DNA from: Zea mays
Lineage: Eukaryota; Streptophyta; Magnoliopsida; Poales; Poaceae
Assembly: GCF_902167145.1 (NCBI RefSeq)
Contig: NC_050097.1
Coordinates: forward strand, 43,694,095 to 43,758,094
Direction: 5' to 3'
Length of the DNA: 64,000 bases
Shown: positions 34,624 through 44,820 of the stretch, in pieces
Layout of the letters: every line of letters starts with the position of its first letter
How positions within the stretch are numbered: the stretch's first letter is position 1
Position numbers and translations under genes: made by a program
Notes under the pieces: model-generated
Databases searched by the model: none
The model's input: only the letters and a program-made list of their open reading frames with translations
Told to the model about the DNA's origin: nothing

Positions 34624-36161
34624 TGTCGGCGTTTCGACCCCGGGGGGTCCCTGGACCGACGAGTAAATTGTCGCCGCGTGTCCCAGCCCAGATGGGTCGG
34701 CGCGAGACGAAGCACGAAGGGGGGAAAAAGGAGACAGGCGAAAGGGGAAACCCGCGGCCTCCGTGTTGTCCTGCGCCCAGGTCGGGTGCGCTTGCAGTAG
34801 GGGGTTACAAGCGTCCGCGTGGGAGAGAGCGAGAGGGAGCCCTACGCGCCGGCCCGTTCTCCCGCGCGGCCAACCTTCTCGTACGAGAGCCCTGGACCTT
34901 CCTTTTATAGGCGTAAGGAGAGGGTCCAGGTGTACAATGGGGGGTGTAGCAGTGTGCTAACATGTCTAGCAGAGAGGAGCTACAGCCCTAAGTACATGTC
35001 GTCGTGGCAGCCGGAGAGGTTTTGGCACCCTGTTCATGTGATGTCGTGGCCGTCGGAGGAGCGTTGGAGCCTTGCGGAAGGACAACTGTTGGGGCTATCG
35101 AGTCCTTGCTGACGTCTCCTTGCTTCCGTAAGGGGCTGAGAGCCGTCGTCGTCATGGAGCACGCGGGGCGCCATCATTATTTGTTTTACCGGGGCGAGCC
35201 AGATGGGACGCCGGTCTTGTTCCCCGTAGCCTGAGCTAGCTAGGGGTAGGGTAATGATGGCCCCCCTGTGACGTGGTCGGTCCGAGCCCTGGGTCGGGCG
35301 AGGCGGAGGCTCCTCCGAGGTCGAGGTTGAGCATGTCTTCCGAGGTCGAGGTCGAGTTCGAGCCCCGGGTCGGGCGAGGCGGAGACCGTCGTCCAAGGCC
35401 AAGGCTGAGTCCGAGCCCTGGGCTCGGGCGAGGCGGAGTTCGTCGTCTTCCGGAGCTGAGGCTGAGTCCGAGCCCTGGGGTCGGGCGAGGCGGAGTTCGT
35501 CGTCTTCCGGAGCCGAGGCTGAGTCCGAGCCCTGGGGTCGGGCGAGGCGGAGTTCGTCGTCTTCCGGAGCCGAGGCTGAGTCCGAGCCCTCGGGTCGGGC
35601 GAGGCGGAGTCCATCGTCTGAGGCCGAGACGGGGGCCGAGCCCCGGGGGTCGGGCGAGGCGGAGCTTCCTATGGCGCCCGAGGCCGGACTTGGCTGCTGT
35701 CAGCCTCACTCTGTCGAGTGGCACAACAGTCGGAGCGACGCAGGCGGCGCTGTCTTCTTGTCAGGTCGGTTAGTGGAGCGGCGAAGTGACTGCGGTCACT
35801 TCGGCTCTGTCGACTGAAGAGCGCTCGTCAGGATAAGGTGTCAGACGATCCTTGCATTATATGCTCCTGCGATACGGTCGGTCGGCGTGGCGATCTGGCC
35901 AAGATTGCTTCTCGGCGAAGACTGGGCCTCGGGCGAGCCGAACGTGTGTCCGTTGCTTGAGGGGGCCCTCGGGCGAGACATGAATCCTCCGGGGTCGGCT
36001 GCCCTTGCCCGAGGCTGGGCTCGGGCGAGGCGAGATCGTGTCCCTTGAGTGGACTGAGCCTTGACTTAATCGCACCCATCAGGCCTTTGCAGCTTTGTGC
36101 TGATGGGGGTTACCAGCTGAGATTAGGAGTCTTGGGGGTACCCTAATTATGGTCCCCGACA
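34624..36161 (-). repeat. E1 5' LTR
   Basis: 1538 bp. Its minus strand starts TGTCGGGGACCATAATTAGG like E2's LTRs. A TATAAAAG box lies on the minus strand at 34902-34909. It points away from E2, whose 5' LTR begins 27 bp further right in the opposite orientation. Confidence 0.88.
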
Positions 36162-36188
36162 GAAGTGTTTATTTTCATTGTTTAGAAG
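36162..36188. other. 27-bp island of pre-insertion DNA between E1 and E2
   Basis: It consists of the E1 target copy GAAGT, 17 bp of older sequence and the E2 target copy AGAAG. It is the only trace here of the DNA into which both elements inserted. Confidence 0.9.
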
Positions 36189-36683
36189 TGTCGGGGACCA
36201 TAATTAGGGGTACCCTCAAGACTCCTAATTCTCAGCTGGTAACCCCCATCAGCATAAAGCTGCAAAGGCCTGATGGGTGCGATTAAGTCAGGGATCAGTC
36301 CATTCGAGCGACTCGATCACGCCTCGCCCGAGCCTAGCCTCGGACAAGGGCAGCCGACCCCAGAGGGTTTCCGTCTCGCCCGAGGCCCCCCTCCAACGGC
36401 AGACACATCTCTGGCTCGCCCGAGGCCCTGCCTTCGCTAAGAAGCAACCCTGACTAAATCGCCGCACCGACCGACCGAATCGCAGGAGCATTTAATGCAA
36501 AGGTGGCCTGACATCTTTATCCTGACGCGCGCCCTCCGGCAGAGCCGAAGTGACCGCCGTCACTTCGCCGCTCCACTGACCGGTCTGACAGAAGGACAGC
36601 GCCGCCTGCGCCACTCCGACTACAGTGCCACTCGACAGAGTGAGACTGACAGGCAGTCAGGCCCTGCCGAAGGCACCATAGGA

Positions 36684-37075
36684 AGTTCCGCTCCGCCCGA
36701 CCCAGGGCTCGGACTCGGGCTAAGTCCCGGAAGACGGCGAACTCCGCTCCGCCCGACCCAGGGCTCGGACTCGGGCTAAGTCCCGGAAGACGGCGAACTC
36801 CGCTCCGCCCGACCCAGGGCTCGGACTCGGGCTAAGTCCCGGAAGACGGCGAACTCCGCTCCGCCCGACCCAGGGCTCGGACTCGGGCTAAGACCCGGAA
36901 GACGGCGAACTCCGCTCCGCCCGACCCAGGGCTCGGACTCGGGCTAAGACCCGGAAGACGGCGAACTCCGCTCCGCCCGACCCAGGGCTCGGACTCGGGC
37001 TAAGACCCGGAAGACGGCGAACTCTGCTCCGCCCGACCTAGGGCTCGGACTCGGGCTCAGCCCCAGAAGACGACG
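36684..37075. repeat. 56-bp minisatellite in E2 5' LTR
   Basis: Seven units with CTCCGCTCCGCCCGACCCAG and GGACTCGGGCTAAG. E1 has the same array in reverse with 57-bp units. Confidence 0.9.
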
Positions 37076-37607
37076 AACTTCGCTCCGCCCGACTCCAGGG
37101 CTCAGACTCCGCCCTGGCCTCCGCCGACGACCTCCGCCTCGCCCGACCCAGGGGCTCGGACTCGGCCTCGGCCATGGAAGACAGACTCGACCTCGGCTTC
37201 GGAGGAGCCTCCACATCGCCCAGCCTAGGGCGCAGGCCAGCCACGTCAACGGGAAGCGCCATCATCACCCTACCCCAAGCTGACTCGGGCCACAGGGAAC
37301 AAGACCGGTGTCCCATCTGGCCAGCTCCGCCAGATAGGCAATGATGGCGCCCCGCACGCTCTGTGACGACGGCGGCTCCCAGCTCTCTTACGGAAGCAGG
37401 TGGACGTCAGCAAGGACTCGACCGCTCCAACAGCTGTCCCTCCGCCAGGCACCGTCGCTCCTCCGACGGCCACGACATCACACCAGCAGGGTGCCAAGAT
37501 CTCTCCGGCTGCCACATTGGCATGTACTTAGGGCGTCAGCTCTCCCCCGCTAGACACGTAGCACTCTGCTACACCCCCGTTGTACACCTGGATCCTCTCC
37601 TTACGCC

Positions 37608-37615
37608 TATAAAAG
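37608..37615 (+). promoter_or_regulatory. TATA box in E2 5' LTR
   Basis: TATAAAAG in the 3' part of the LTR, the likely start of the element's own transcript. The partner LTR has it at 46184-46191, pointing toward downstream DNA. Confidence 0.75.
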
Positions 37616-37917
37616 GAAGGACCAGGGCCCTCTTAGAGAGGGTTGGCCGCGCGGGGACGAGGACGGGCAGGCGCTCTCTTGGGGCCGCTCGCTTCCCTCT
37701 CCCGCGTGGACGCTTGTAACCCCCTACTGCAAGCGCACCCGACCTGGGCGCGGGACGAACACGAAGGCCGCGGGATTCCCACCTCTCTCACGCCGGACTT
37801 CGGCCGCCTCGCTCTCTCCCCCCTTTGTGCTCGCCCACGCGCTCGACCCATCTGGGCTGGGGCACGCGGCACTCACTCGTCGGCCTGAGGGACCCCCGGT
37901 CTCGAAACGCCGACAGT

Positions 37918-37935
37918 TGGCGCGCCAGGTAGGGG
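37918..37935 (+). promoter_or_regulatory. E2 primer-binding site
   Basis: TGGCGCGCCAGGTAGGGG begins two bases after the LTR. Identical to that of E1. Confidence 0.82.
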
Positions 37936-37975
37936 TCTGCTGCGTGTTGACGAACAGCTTCCCGTCAAGCTCCAG

Positions 37976-39747
37976 ATGGGCAGTCTCCAGCAACCTCTCC
38001 AACCCGGGACGGTGCTCTGTTTCGGGAGCCTTGAGTTCATGTCCTTCGACGGCAGCTACGACATGATACTCCTTCCACCGCCACGCGACAACGACAATGG
38101 CGGCCGACAGCCCGCCCTCCGGCGGCGGAATCGACGACGTCTTCCCCGCGTGGTGGAAGAACGACTTTCGAGCTCGCCCCGTCCTCTCCCCCGCCAACGG
38201 AGGAGGAGGCAGGGCAACCAAGGCCAAGTAGGAGGCCGCGCCTCGTCGGCTGTCGAGCGAGTCGACGTCCCTAGCGCCCCAACGGGGGGCGCGTCGGGCG
38301 TCAACCTCGGGTTTGAGACTAAGGCGAGCACCGTCTCCCCGCGACACGCCAAACCCGAGCAAGTGGACGACGCCAGCGCGCTTGCGAAAAGCTTGCAGGA
38401 CGTCGCCCTCGTACCTGAGGCGACGGTGCAGTCAGTCCTCGACGTGACTTCATCGCCGCTTGGCGACCAAAAGGTACCGACCGATTCCCGTCCTACGTCA
38501 TTTGGACTCAGCCTCAACCCGCCTAGCGACCTTGCTTTGGCGGGCGCTCTCGCAGAGGCGAGTTCAAACCCTTTGGGGTTCCGCATGCGGTCGCCTTGGG
38601 ACCGGCTGACGGACGTCTCGACCTACAGGCCCTCTGGGTCCGAGGAAGATGACGATCCCAACATCTGTTGGGATTTCCCTGGATTTGGCAACCCCAGTGC
38701 CATGCGGGACTTCATGACCGCATGCGACTACTGCCTCTCCGACTGTTCCGACGGTAGCCGCAGCCTCGACGACGAGGGCTGCGGCCCAAGTCGCGAATGT
38801 TTCCACGTCGAGCTAGGGGGTCCCTCCGAAGGCAATCACCTCGGCATGCCGGAGGACGGTGATCTCCCTAGGCCGGTGCCTCGCGCTGACATCCCGCGGG
38901 AGCTAGCTGTGGTCCCCGTTCCGGCGGGGGGTTACGACCCACAGCTCGAGCAAGTCCGCGGGGCGCGAGCCAGGCTCGACGAGGGAGCAGGAGCGCTTGA
39001 GCCGATCCGCCGGGACGTCGGGCAGGTATGGGCGGGCCAACCCCCGGCCGGAGAAATACGTCACCTGCCCTAGGGTCTCCAGCACCGCGTCGCCGATGAC
39101 GTCAGGGTCAGGCCGCCGCCCGCATCCAGTGGGGTCGGTCAGAACCTGGCTGCAGCAGCGATGCTCCTCCGCGCGATGCCGGAGCCATCAACCACCGAGG
39201 GTCGGCGAATCCAGGGGGGCTCAAGAATCTCCTGGAAGGCGCCGCGGTCCGACGGGCCGAGAGCACTGCCTCTCGAAGGCAAGGATACCCCTCGGAACCT
39301 CATGCCGCGACTTCCCGATTCATGCGGGAAGCCTCGGTCTATACCGGGCGCACGCGCAACACCGCGCCTGCGTCCCCGGGCCACCTCGGCAACAAGCACC
39401 ATCATCGCGACCGTCGGGCCCACCTCGACGAGAGGGTGCGCCGAGGCTATCACCCCAGGCGTGGGGGACGCTACGACAGCGGGGAGGATCGGAGTCCCTC
39501 GCCCGAACCACCCGGTCCGCAGGCCTTCAGCCGGGCCATCCGACGGGCGCCGTTCCCGACCCGGTTCCGACCCCCGACTACTATCACAAAGTACTCGGGG
39601 GAGACGAGACCGGAACTGTGGCTCGCGGACTACCGCCTGGCCTGCCAACTGGGTGGAACGGACGACGACAACCTCATCATCTGCAACCTCCCCCTGTTCC
39701 TCTCCGACACCGCTCGCGCCTGGTTGGAGCACCTGCCTCCGGGGTAG
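37976..39747 (+). pseudogene. gag: E2 gag, N-terminal two thirds (frameshifted)
   Basis: It starts at ATG 37976 (MGSLQQPLQPGTVLCFGSLE). A 365-codon frame, rich in Ser, Asp and Pro, ends at TAG 39071-39073 after GEIRHLP. The family reading continues in another frame (TRFRPPTTITKYSGETRPEL, LFLSDTARAWLEHLPPG) to a second TAG at 39745-39747, exactly where E1 has CAG, a C-to-T change. Gag core then continues at 39748. The protein would form the particle core. Confidence 0.78.
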
Positions 39748-39765
39748 ATCTCCAACTGGGATGAC

Positions 39766-41223
39766 TTGGTTCAAGCCTTCGCCGGAAATTTCCAGGGCAC
39801 GTACGTGCGCCCCGGGAATTCCTGGGACCTCCGAAGCTGCCGGCAGCAGCCGGGAGAGTCTCTCCGGGACTACATCCGGCGATTCTCGAAGCAGCGCACC
39901 GAGCTGCCCAACATCACCGACTCAGATGTCATCGGCGCGTTCCTTGCCGGCACCACCTGCCGCGACCTGGTGAGCAAGTTGGGTCGCAAGACCCCCACCA
40001 GGGCGAGCGAGCTGATGGACATCGCCACCAAGTTCGCCTCTGGCCAGGAGGCGGTCGAGGCTATCTTCCGAAAGGACAAGCAGCCCCAGGGCCATCCATC
40101 GGAGGATGCTCCCGAGGCGTCTACTCCGCGCGGCGCCAAGAAGAAAGGCAAGAAGAAGTCGCAAGTGAAACGCGACGCCGCCGACGCGGACCTTGTCGCC
40201 GCCGCCGAGTACAAGAACCCTCGGAAGCCCCCCGGAGGTGCCAACCTCTTTGACAAGATGCTCAAAGAGCCGTGCCCCTATCATCAGGGGCCCGTCAAGC
40301 ACACCCTGGAGGAGTGCGTCATGCTTCGGCGCCACTTCCACAGGGCCGGGCCACCCGCGGAGGGTGGCAGGGCCCGCGACGATGACAAGAAGGAAGATCA
40401 CCAAGCAGGAGAGTTCCCCGAGGTCCGCGACTGCTTCATGATCTATGGCAGGCATGCGGCGAATGCCTCGGCTCGGCATCGCAAGCAAGAGCGCCGGGAG
40501 GTCTGCTCGGTGAAGGTGGCGGCGCCAGTCTACCTAGACTGGTCCGACAAGCCCATCACCTTCGACCAAGCCGATCACCCCGACCACGTGCCGAGCCCGG
40601 GGAAATACCCGCTCGTCGTCGACCCCGTCGTCGGCGACGTCAGGCTCACCAAGGTCCTTATGGACGGGGGCAGCAGCCTCAACATCATCTACGCCGAGAC
40701 CCTCGGGCTCCTGCGCGTCGATCTGTCCTCCGTCCGAGCAGGCGCTGCGCCCTTCCACGGGATCATTCCCGGGAAGCGCGTCCAGCCCCTCGGACGACTC
40801 GACCTCCCCGTCTGCTTCAGAACTCCCTCCAACTTCCGAAGGGAGACCCTGACGTTCGAGGTGGTCGGGTTCCGAGGAACCTACCACGCGGTACTGGGGA
40901 GGCCATGCTACGCGAAGTTCATGGCCATCCCCAGCTACACCTACTTGAAGCTCAAGATGTCGGGCCCCAACGGGGTCATCACCGTCGGCCCCACGTACAA
41001 ACACGCGTTCGAATGCGACATGGAGTGCGTGGAGTACGCCGAGGCCCTCGCCGAGTCTGAGGCCCTCATCGCCGACCTGGAAAGCCTCTCCAAAGAGGTG
41101 CCAGACGTGAAGCGTCATGCCGGCAACTTCGAGCCAGTGGAGACGGTTAAGGCCGTCCCCCTCGACCCCAGTGGCGACACCTCCAAGCAGATCCGGATCG
41201 GTTCCTGGCTCGACCCCAAATAG
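39766..41223 (+). CDS. E2 gag core, zinc-knuckle-like region and protease
   Basis: An open frame of 485 codons. It reads the retrotransposon gag core (VQAFAGNFQGTYVRPGNSWD, RDYIRRFSKQRTELPNITDS), a Lys-rich linker (KKKGKKKSQVKRD) and CPYHQGPVKHTLEECVMLRR. The aspartic protease follows (VLMDGGSSLNIIYAETLGLL, then the GTYHAVLGRPCYAKF flap). The ATG used is only the first inside the frame: the natural protein starts upstream at 37976. It ends LDPK-TAG at 41221-41223, and pol continues in the same frame immediately afterwards. Confidence 0.82.
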   Translation: MVQAFAGNFQGTYVRPGNSWDLRSCRQQPGESLRDYIRRFSKQRTELPNITDSDVIGAFLAGTTCRDLVSKLGRKTPTRASELMDIATKFASGQEAVEAIFRKDKQPQGHPSEDAPEASTPRGAKKKGKKKSQVKRDAADADLVAAAEYKNPRKPPGGANLFDKMLKEPCPYHQGPVKHTLEECVMLRRHFHRAGPPAEGGRARDDDKKEDHQAGEFPEVRDCFMIYGRHAANASARHRKQERREVCSVKVAAPVYLDWSDKPITFDQADHPDHVPSPGKYPLVVDPVVGDVRLTKVLMDGGSSLNIIYAETLGLLRVDLSSVRAGAAPFHGIIPGKRVQPLGRLDLPVCFRTPSNFRRETLTFEVVGFRGTYHAVLGRPCYAKFMAIPSYTYLKLKMSGPNGVITVGPTYKHAFECDMECVEYAEALAESEALIADLESLSKEVPDVKRHAGNFEPVETVKAVPLDPSGDTSKQIRIGSWLDPK

Positions 41224-41229
41224 GAAGCA

Positions 41230-43452
41230 GTGCTCGTCGACTTTCTCCGCGCGAACGCCGACGTCTTCGCGTGGAGTCCCTCGGACATGCCCGGCATACC
41301 GAGGGATGTCGCCGAGCACTCGCTGGATATTCGGGCCGGAGCCCGACCCGTCAAGCAGCCTCTGCGCCGATTCGACGAGGAGAAGCGCAGAGCGATATGC
41401 GAGGAGATCCACAAGCTAATGGCGGCAGGGTTCATCAAAGAGGTATTCCATCCCGAATGGCTTGCCAACCCTGTGCTTGTGAGAAAGAAAGGGGGGAAAT
41501 GGCGGATGTGTGTAGACTACACTGGTCTCAACAAAGCATGTCCGAAGGTTCCCTACCCTCTGCCTCGCATCGATCAAATCGTGGATTCCACTGCTGGGTG
41601 CGAAACCCTGTCTTTCCTCGATGCCTACTCAGGGTATCATCAAATCAGGATGAAAGAGTCCGACCAGCTCGCGACTTCTTTCATCACTCCCTTCGGCATG
41701 TACTGCTGTGTCACCATGTCGTTCGGTTTGAGGAATGCGGGTGCGACGTACCAGCGGTGCATGAACCATGTGTTCGGCGAACACATTGGCCGCACGGTCG
41801 AGGCCTACGTCGATGACATCATAGTCAAGACGAGGAAGGCCTCTGACCTCCTTTCCGACCTTGAAGTGACATTCCGATGTCTCAAGGTGAAAGGCGTCAA
41901 GCTCAATCCCGAGAAGTGTGTCTTCGGAGTGCCCCGGGGCATGCTCTTGGGGTTCATCGTCTCCGAGCGGGGCATCGAAGCCAACCCGGAGAAGATCACA
42001 ACCATCACCAGCATGGGGCCCATCAAGGACTTAAAGGGCGTACAGAGGGTCATGGGATGTCTCGCGGCCCTGAGCCGCTTCATCTCACGCCTCAGCGAAA
42101 GAGGTCTGCCTCTGTACCACCTCTTAAGGAAGGCCGAGTGTTTCGCTTGGACCCCTGAGGCCGAGGAAGCTCTCGGGAACCTGAAGGCGCTCCTCACAAA
42201 GGCGCCTATCTTGGTGCCTCCAGCTGACGGAGAAGCCCTCTTGGTCTACGTCGCCGCGACCACCCAGGTGGTTAGCGCCGCGATTGTGGTCGAGAGGCAA
42301 GAAGAGGGGCATGCATTGCCCGTTCAGAGGCCAGTCTACTTCGTCAGCGAGGTACTGTCCGAAACCAAGATCTGCTACCCACAAGTTCAGAAGCTGCTGT
42401 ATGTTGTGATCCTGACGAGGCGGAAGTTGCGACACTACTTCGAGTCTCATCCGGTAACTGTGGTGTCATCCTTCCCCCTGGAGGAGATCATCCAGTGCCG
42501 AGAGGCCTCAGGCAGGATCGCAAAGTGGGCAGTGGAAATCATGGGTGAGACAATCTCGTTCGCCCCTCGGAAGGCCATCAAGTCCCAGGTCTTGGTGGAC
42601 TTCGTAGCCGAATGGGTCGACACCCAGCTACCGACGGCTCTGATCCAACCGGAGCTCTGGACCATGTTTTTCGATGAATTGCTGATGAAGACGGGAGCCG
42701 GCGCGGGCCTCCTCTTCATCTCGCCCCTCGGGAAGCACCTACGCTACGTGCTACGCCTCCATTTCCCGGCGTCCAACAATGTGGCTGAGTACGAGGCTCT
42801 GGTCAACGGGTTGCGGATCGCCATCGAGCTAGGGGTCCAACGCCTCGACGCTCGCGGTGACTCGCAGCTCGTCATCGACCAAGTCATGAAGAACTCCCAC
42901 TGCCACGACCCGAAGATGGAGGCCTACTGCGATGAGGTTCGGCACCTGGAAGACAAGTTCTACGGGCTCGAGCTCAACCACATCGCTCGGCGCTACAACG
43001 AGACTGCGGACGAGCTGGCAAAAATAGCCTCGGGGCGAACAACGGTTCCCCCGGACGTCTTCTCCCGGGATCTGCATCAGCCCTCCGTCAAGATCGACGA
43101 CTCGCCCGAGCCCGAGGCGCCCTCGGTCCAGCCCGAGGTACCCTCGGCACAGCCCGGGGCACCCTCGGCCTCCGAGGGCGAGGCACTGCGCATCGAGGAG
43201 GAGCGGAGCGGGGCCATGCCTGATCGAAATTGGCAGACCCCGTACCTGCAATATCTCCGCCAAGGAGAGCTACCCCTCGACCGAGCCGAGGCTCGGCGGG
43301 TGGCACGACACGCCAAGTCATTCGTCTTGCTGGGCGATGACTGCATGCAAGCAACTGCACCGCCACTTGCGCCACCACCGCGCCTCCTCGATTGCGGAAC
43401 CAGTACCGCAACTCGAGGCGACCCAGCGCACGACCCAGCGGCGCCAGCCTGA
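41230..43452 (+). CDS. pol: E2 pol: RT, RNase H and archaeal-type RNase H, truncated
   Basis: The frame is open from just after the TAG to 43452 (740 codons from the nominal start). In order: RT (VRKKGGKWRMCVDYTGLNKA, FLDAYSGYHQIRM, AYVDDIIVKTR), RT-linked RNase H ([32 protein letters not shown]), and the second RNase H. The last has its acidic residues in MFFDE, NVAEYEALV, DARGDSQLV and ETADELAKIA. A Pro/Glu-rich spacer (SPEPEAPSVQPEVPS) leads to HAKSFVLLGDD, where the family sequence stops. The last 36 or so residues are encoded by filler. The integrase that follows in E1 is absent. Confidence 0.87.
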   Translation: MLVDFLRANADVFAWSPSDMPGIPRDVAEHSLDIRAGARPVKQPLRRFDEEKRRAICEEIHKLMAAGFIKEVFHPEWLANPVLVRKKGGKWRMCVDYTGLNKACPKVPYPLPRIDQIVDSTAGCETLSFLDAYSGYHQIRMKESDQLATSFITPFGMYCCVTMSFGLRNAGATYQRCMNHVFGEHIGRTVEAYVDDIIVKTRKASDLLSDLEVTFRCLKVKGVKLNPEKCVFGVPRGMLLGFIVSERGIEANPEKITTITSMGPIKDLKGVQRVMGCLAALSRFISRLSERGLPLYHLLRKAECFAWTPEAEEALGNLKALLTKAPILVPPADGEALLVYVAATTQVVSAAIVVERQEEGHALPVQRPVYFVSEVLSETKICYPQVQKLLYVVILTRRKLRHYFESHPVTVVSSFPLEEIIQCREASGRIAKWAVEIMGETISFAPRKAIKSQVLVDFVAEWVDTQLPTALIQPELWTMFFDELLMKTGAGAGLLFISPLGKHLRYVLRLHFPASNNVAEYEALVNGLRIAIELGVQRLDARGDSQLVIDQVMKNSHCHDPKMEAYCDEVRHLEDKFYGLELNHIARRYNETADELAKIASGRTTVPPDVFSRDLHQPSVKIDDSPEPEAPSVQPEVPSAQPGAPSASEGEALRIEEERSGAMPDRNWQTPYLQYLRQGELPLDRAEARRVARHAKSFVLLGDDCMQATAPPLAPPPRLLDCGTSTATRGDPAHDPAAPA

Positions 43453-43590
43453 CGCGGCGGTCAAACGCGGCCAAAAGTGGGCCGGCAGTAATGGTGGTGG
43501 CAGGCGGGCGGGAGCAGCGGTCACGTCGTCAGCCAGGCTCACATCCCATCCGGTGGCAGCAAGAGAACCCCCTCTCACGGCGTGAAGACG
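43340..43590. other. Filler replacing integrase and antisense gene in E2
   Basis: GC-rich sequence of about 250 bp that does not match the corresponding part of E1. The left break lies in the codons after VLLGDD. Similarity to E1's 3' region resumes near 43595 (CTCGAGCGGCTCGCGCACGC in E2, cf. the reverse complement of E1 at about 15000-15040). Origin unknown. Confidence 0.6.
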
Positions 43591-44820
43591 ACGCGCCCGT
43601 GATCCGTTCCTCGAGCGGCTCGCGCACGCACAACGATCGCCCCGCCAACCACTCGCCCCGTCGCATTAACTCCGCGGCAGGACAGGCGGCGCTTCTGGCA
43701 GGAGAAGCGGCCGACGCTTCGCCTTCGCCGAAATAACCGCGCCAAAAAAGGTACGCCGCGTCGTTTCGATTCTGTTTCCTTTTCGTTTTTTCCTCTTTCT
43801 CTATCTCTTGCAACAGGGACCGGGAAAGGGGGATACCCCGAAAAGGATCCTTCCCCATGAAGGAACCAGGCTCCGAGCCTCCTTACTGATCAGAGGTTCG
43901 AAGGCTGGCCCCCTGAAGGGTTCAACAGCCGCCTCAGATTGCGTGGGCCCTACACCCACTACTGGTCAGAGGTTCGAAGGCCGGCCCCCCGAAGGGTTCC
44001 ACGGCCGCCTCAGGCTACCCGGGCTCCTCGCCCATTACTGATCAGGGGTTCGAAGGCTGGCCCCCGAAGGGTTCACAGTCGCCTGAGACACCGAGCGAGG
44101 GATGACCAGGGGTACGTTCGATACATAACCGAGGCTCGGGCTGCGCTCCCGAGGTACCCTAGGACATTTCCGAGACCAGCAGGAGCGATCTTGTAACGGA
44201 ATCCCATCAGAGGGAGGCATCGAGCCCTCGGACCCCGTCGCCAGGGGACCGGGTCCGACAGATCACCCGCAGGTACTTTTGGGCGTGCCTCTGGGCCCCT
44301 AGCCGACCCCTAACGAACGGGGCACGGACGTCCACTCGGATTACCCGCTTGCAGCTCACCGGAGACACCATGTTCGGTGCCCATCGAGGGTAACATGGCG
44401 CTTTCCCCCCTCCTCCTTGCGGAAAGGCGACGTAGGGGCGTATGTAAAAAAGCCGAGTCTGTCCTTGATCGCCCTCTCGCCCTGTGCAGAGGCTCGGGGG
44501 CTGCTCTCGCAAACCCGGCTCCAGCCAAACCGTTGACAGCGTCAACATACCAGCCCAAGAACTTGGGCCCCGACCGTACACCCGGGCTACGACCAGTTTG
44601 CATTAGGGAACAACCAGACCAGCCGAAGCGTTACGCAAGGCATTAAGACCTCGAAGGAGTGAAACCACTCCTCCGAGGCCTCGGGGGCTACACCCGGCGG
44701 GTGCGCTCGCGCGCACCCACCGGAACAAAATGTAACCGAGAAAGGCTGGTCCCCTTGCAAAAAAGTGCGACGAAAGCCTCCAAGCGAGTGTTAACACTCC
44801 CTTCGAGGCTCGGGGGCTAC
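43591..44820 (+). other. E2 3' untranslated region and polypurine tract
   Basis: No gene. It contains a three-copy array (about 43865-44070; units with CAGAGGTTCGAAGGCTGGCC) shared with E1, and ends in GGCTCGGGGGCTAC (44807-44820), the polypurine primer site directly before the 3' LTR. Confidence 0.7.

Larger units (their letters stand above)
12224..36161 (-). mobile_element. E1: Tat-type Ty3/Gypsy retrotransposon (Huck-like), split by E3
   Basis: The 5-bp duplication GAAGT flanks it (12219-12223 and 36162-36166). Its LTRs lie at 12224-13816 and 34624-36161. Transcription runs right to left: LTR, primer site, gag, protease, reverse transcriptase, RNase H, a second archaeal-type RNase H, integrase, a long spacer with an antisense gene, polypurine tract, LTR. 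The extra RNase H and the antisense gene are known marks of the plant Tat clade. The 8.95-kb copia element E3 splits pol. Without E3 and its extra target copy the element would be about 15 kb. By eye the LTRs differ at roughly 35-40 positions, making this the oldest complete element here. Many stops and frameshifts make it defective. Huck is my best family guess. Confidence 0.88.
36189..37915 (+). repeat. E2 5' LTR
   Basis: 1727 bp, starts TGTCGGGGACC and ends ACGCCGACA. It carries seven copies of a 56-bp minisatellite (about 36684-37075) against six in the partner LTR. Confidence 0.92.
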
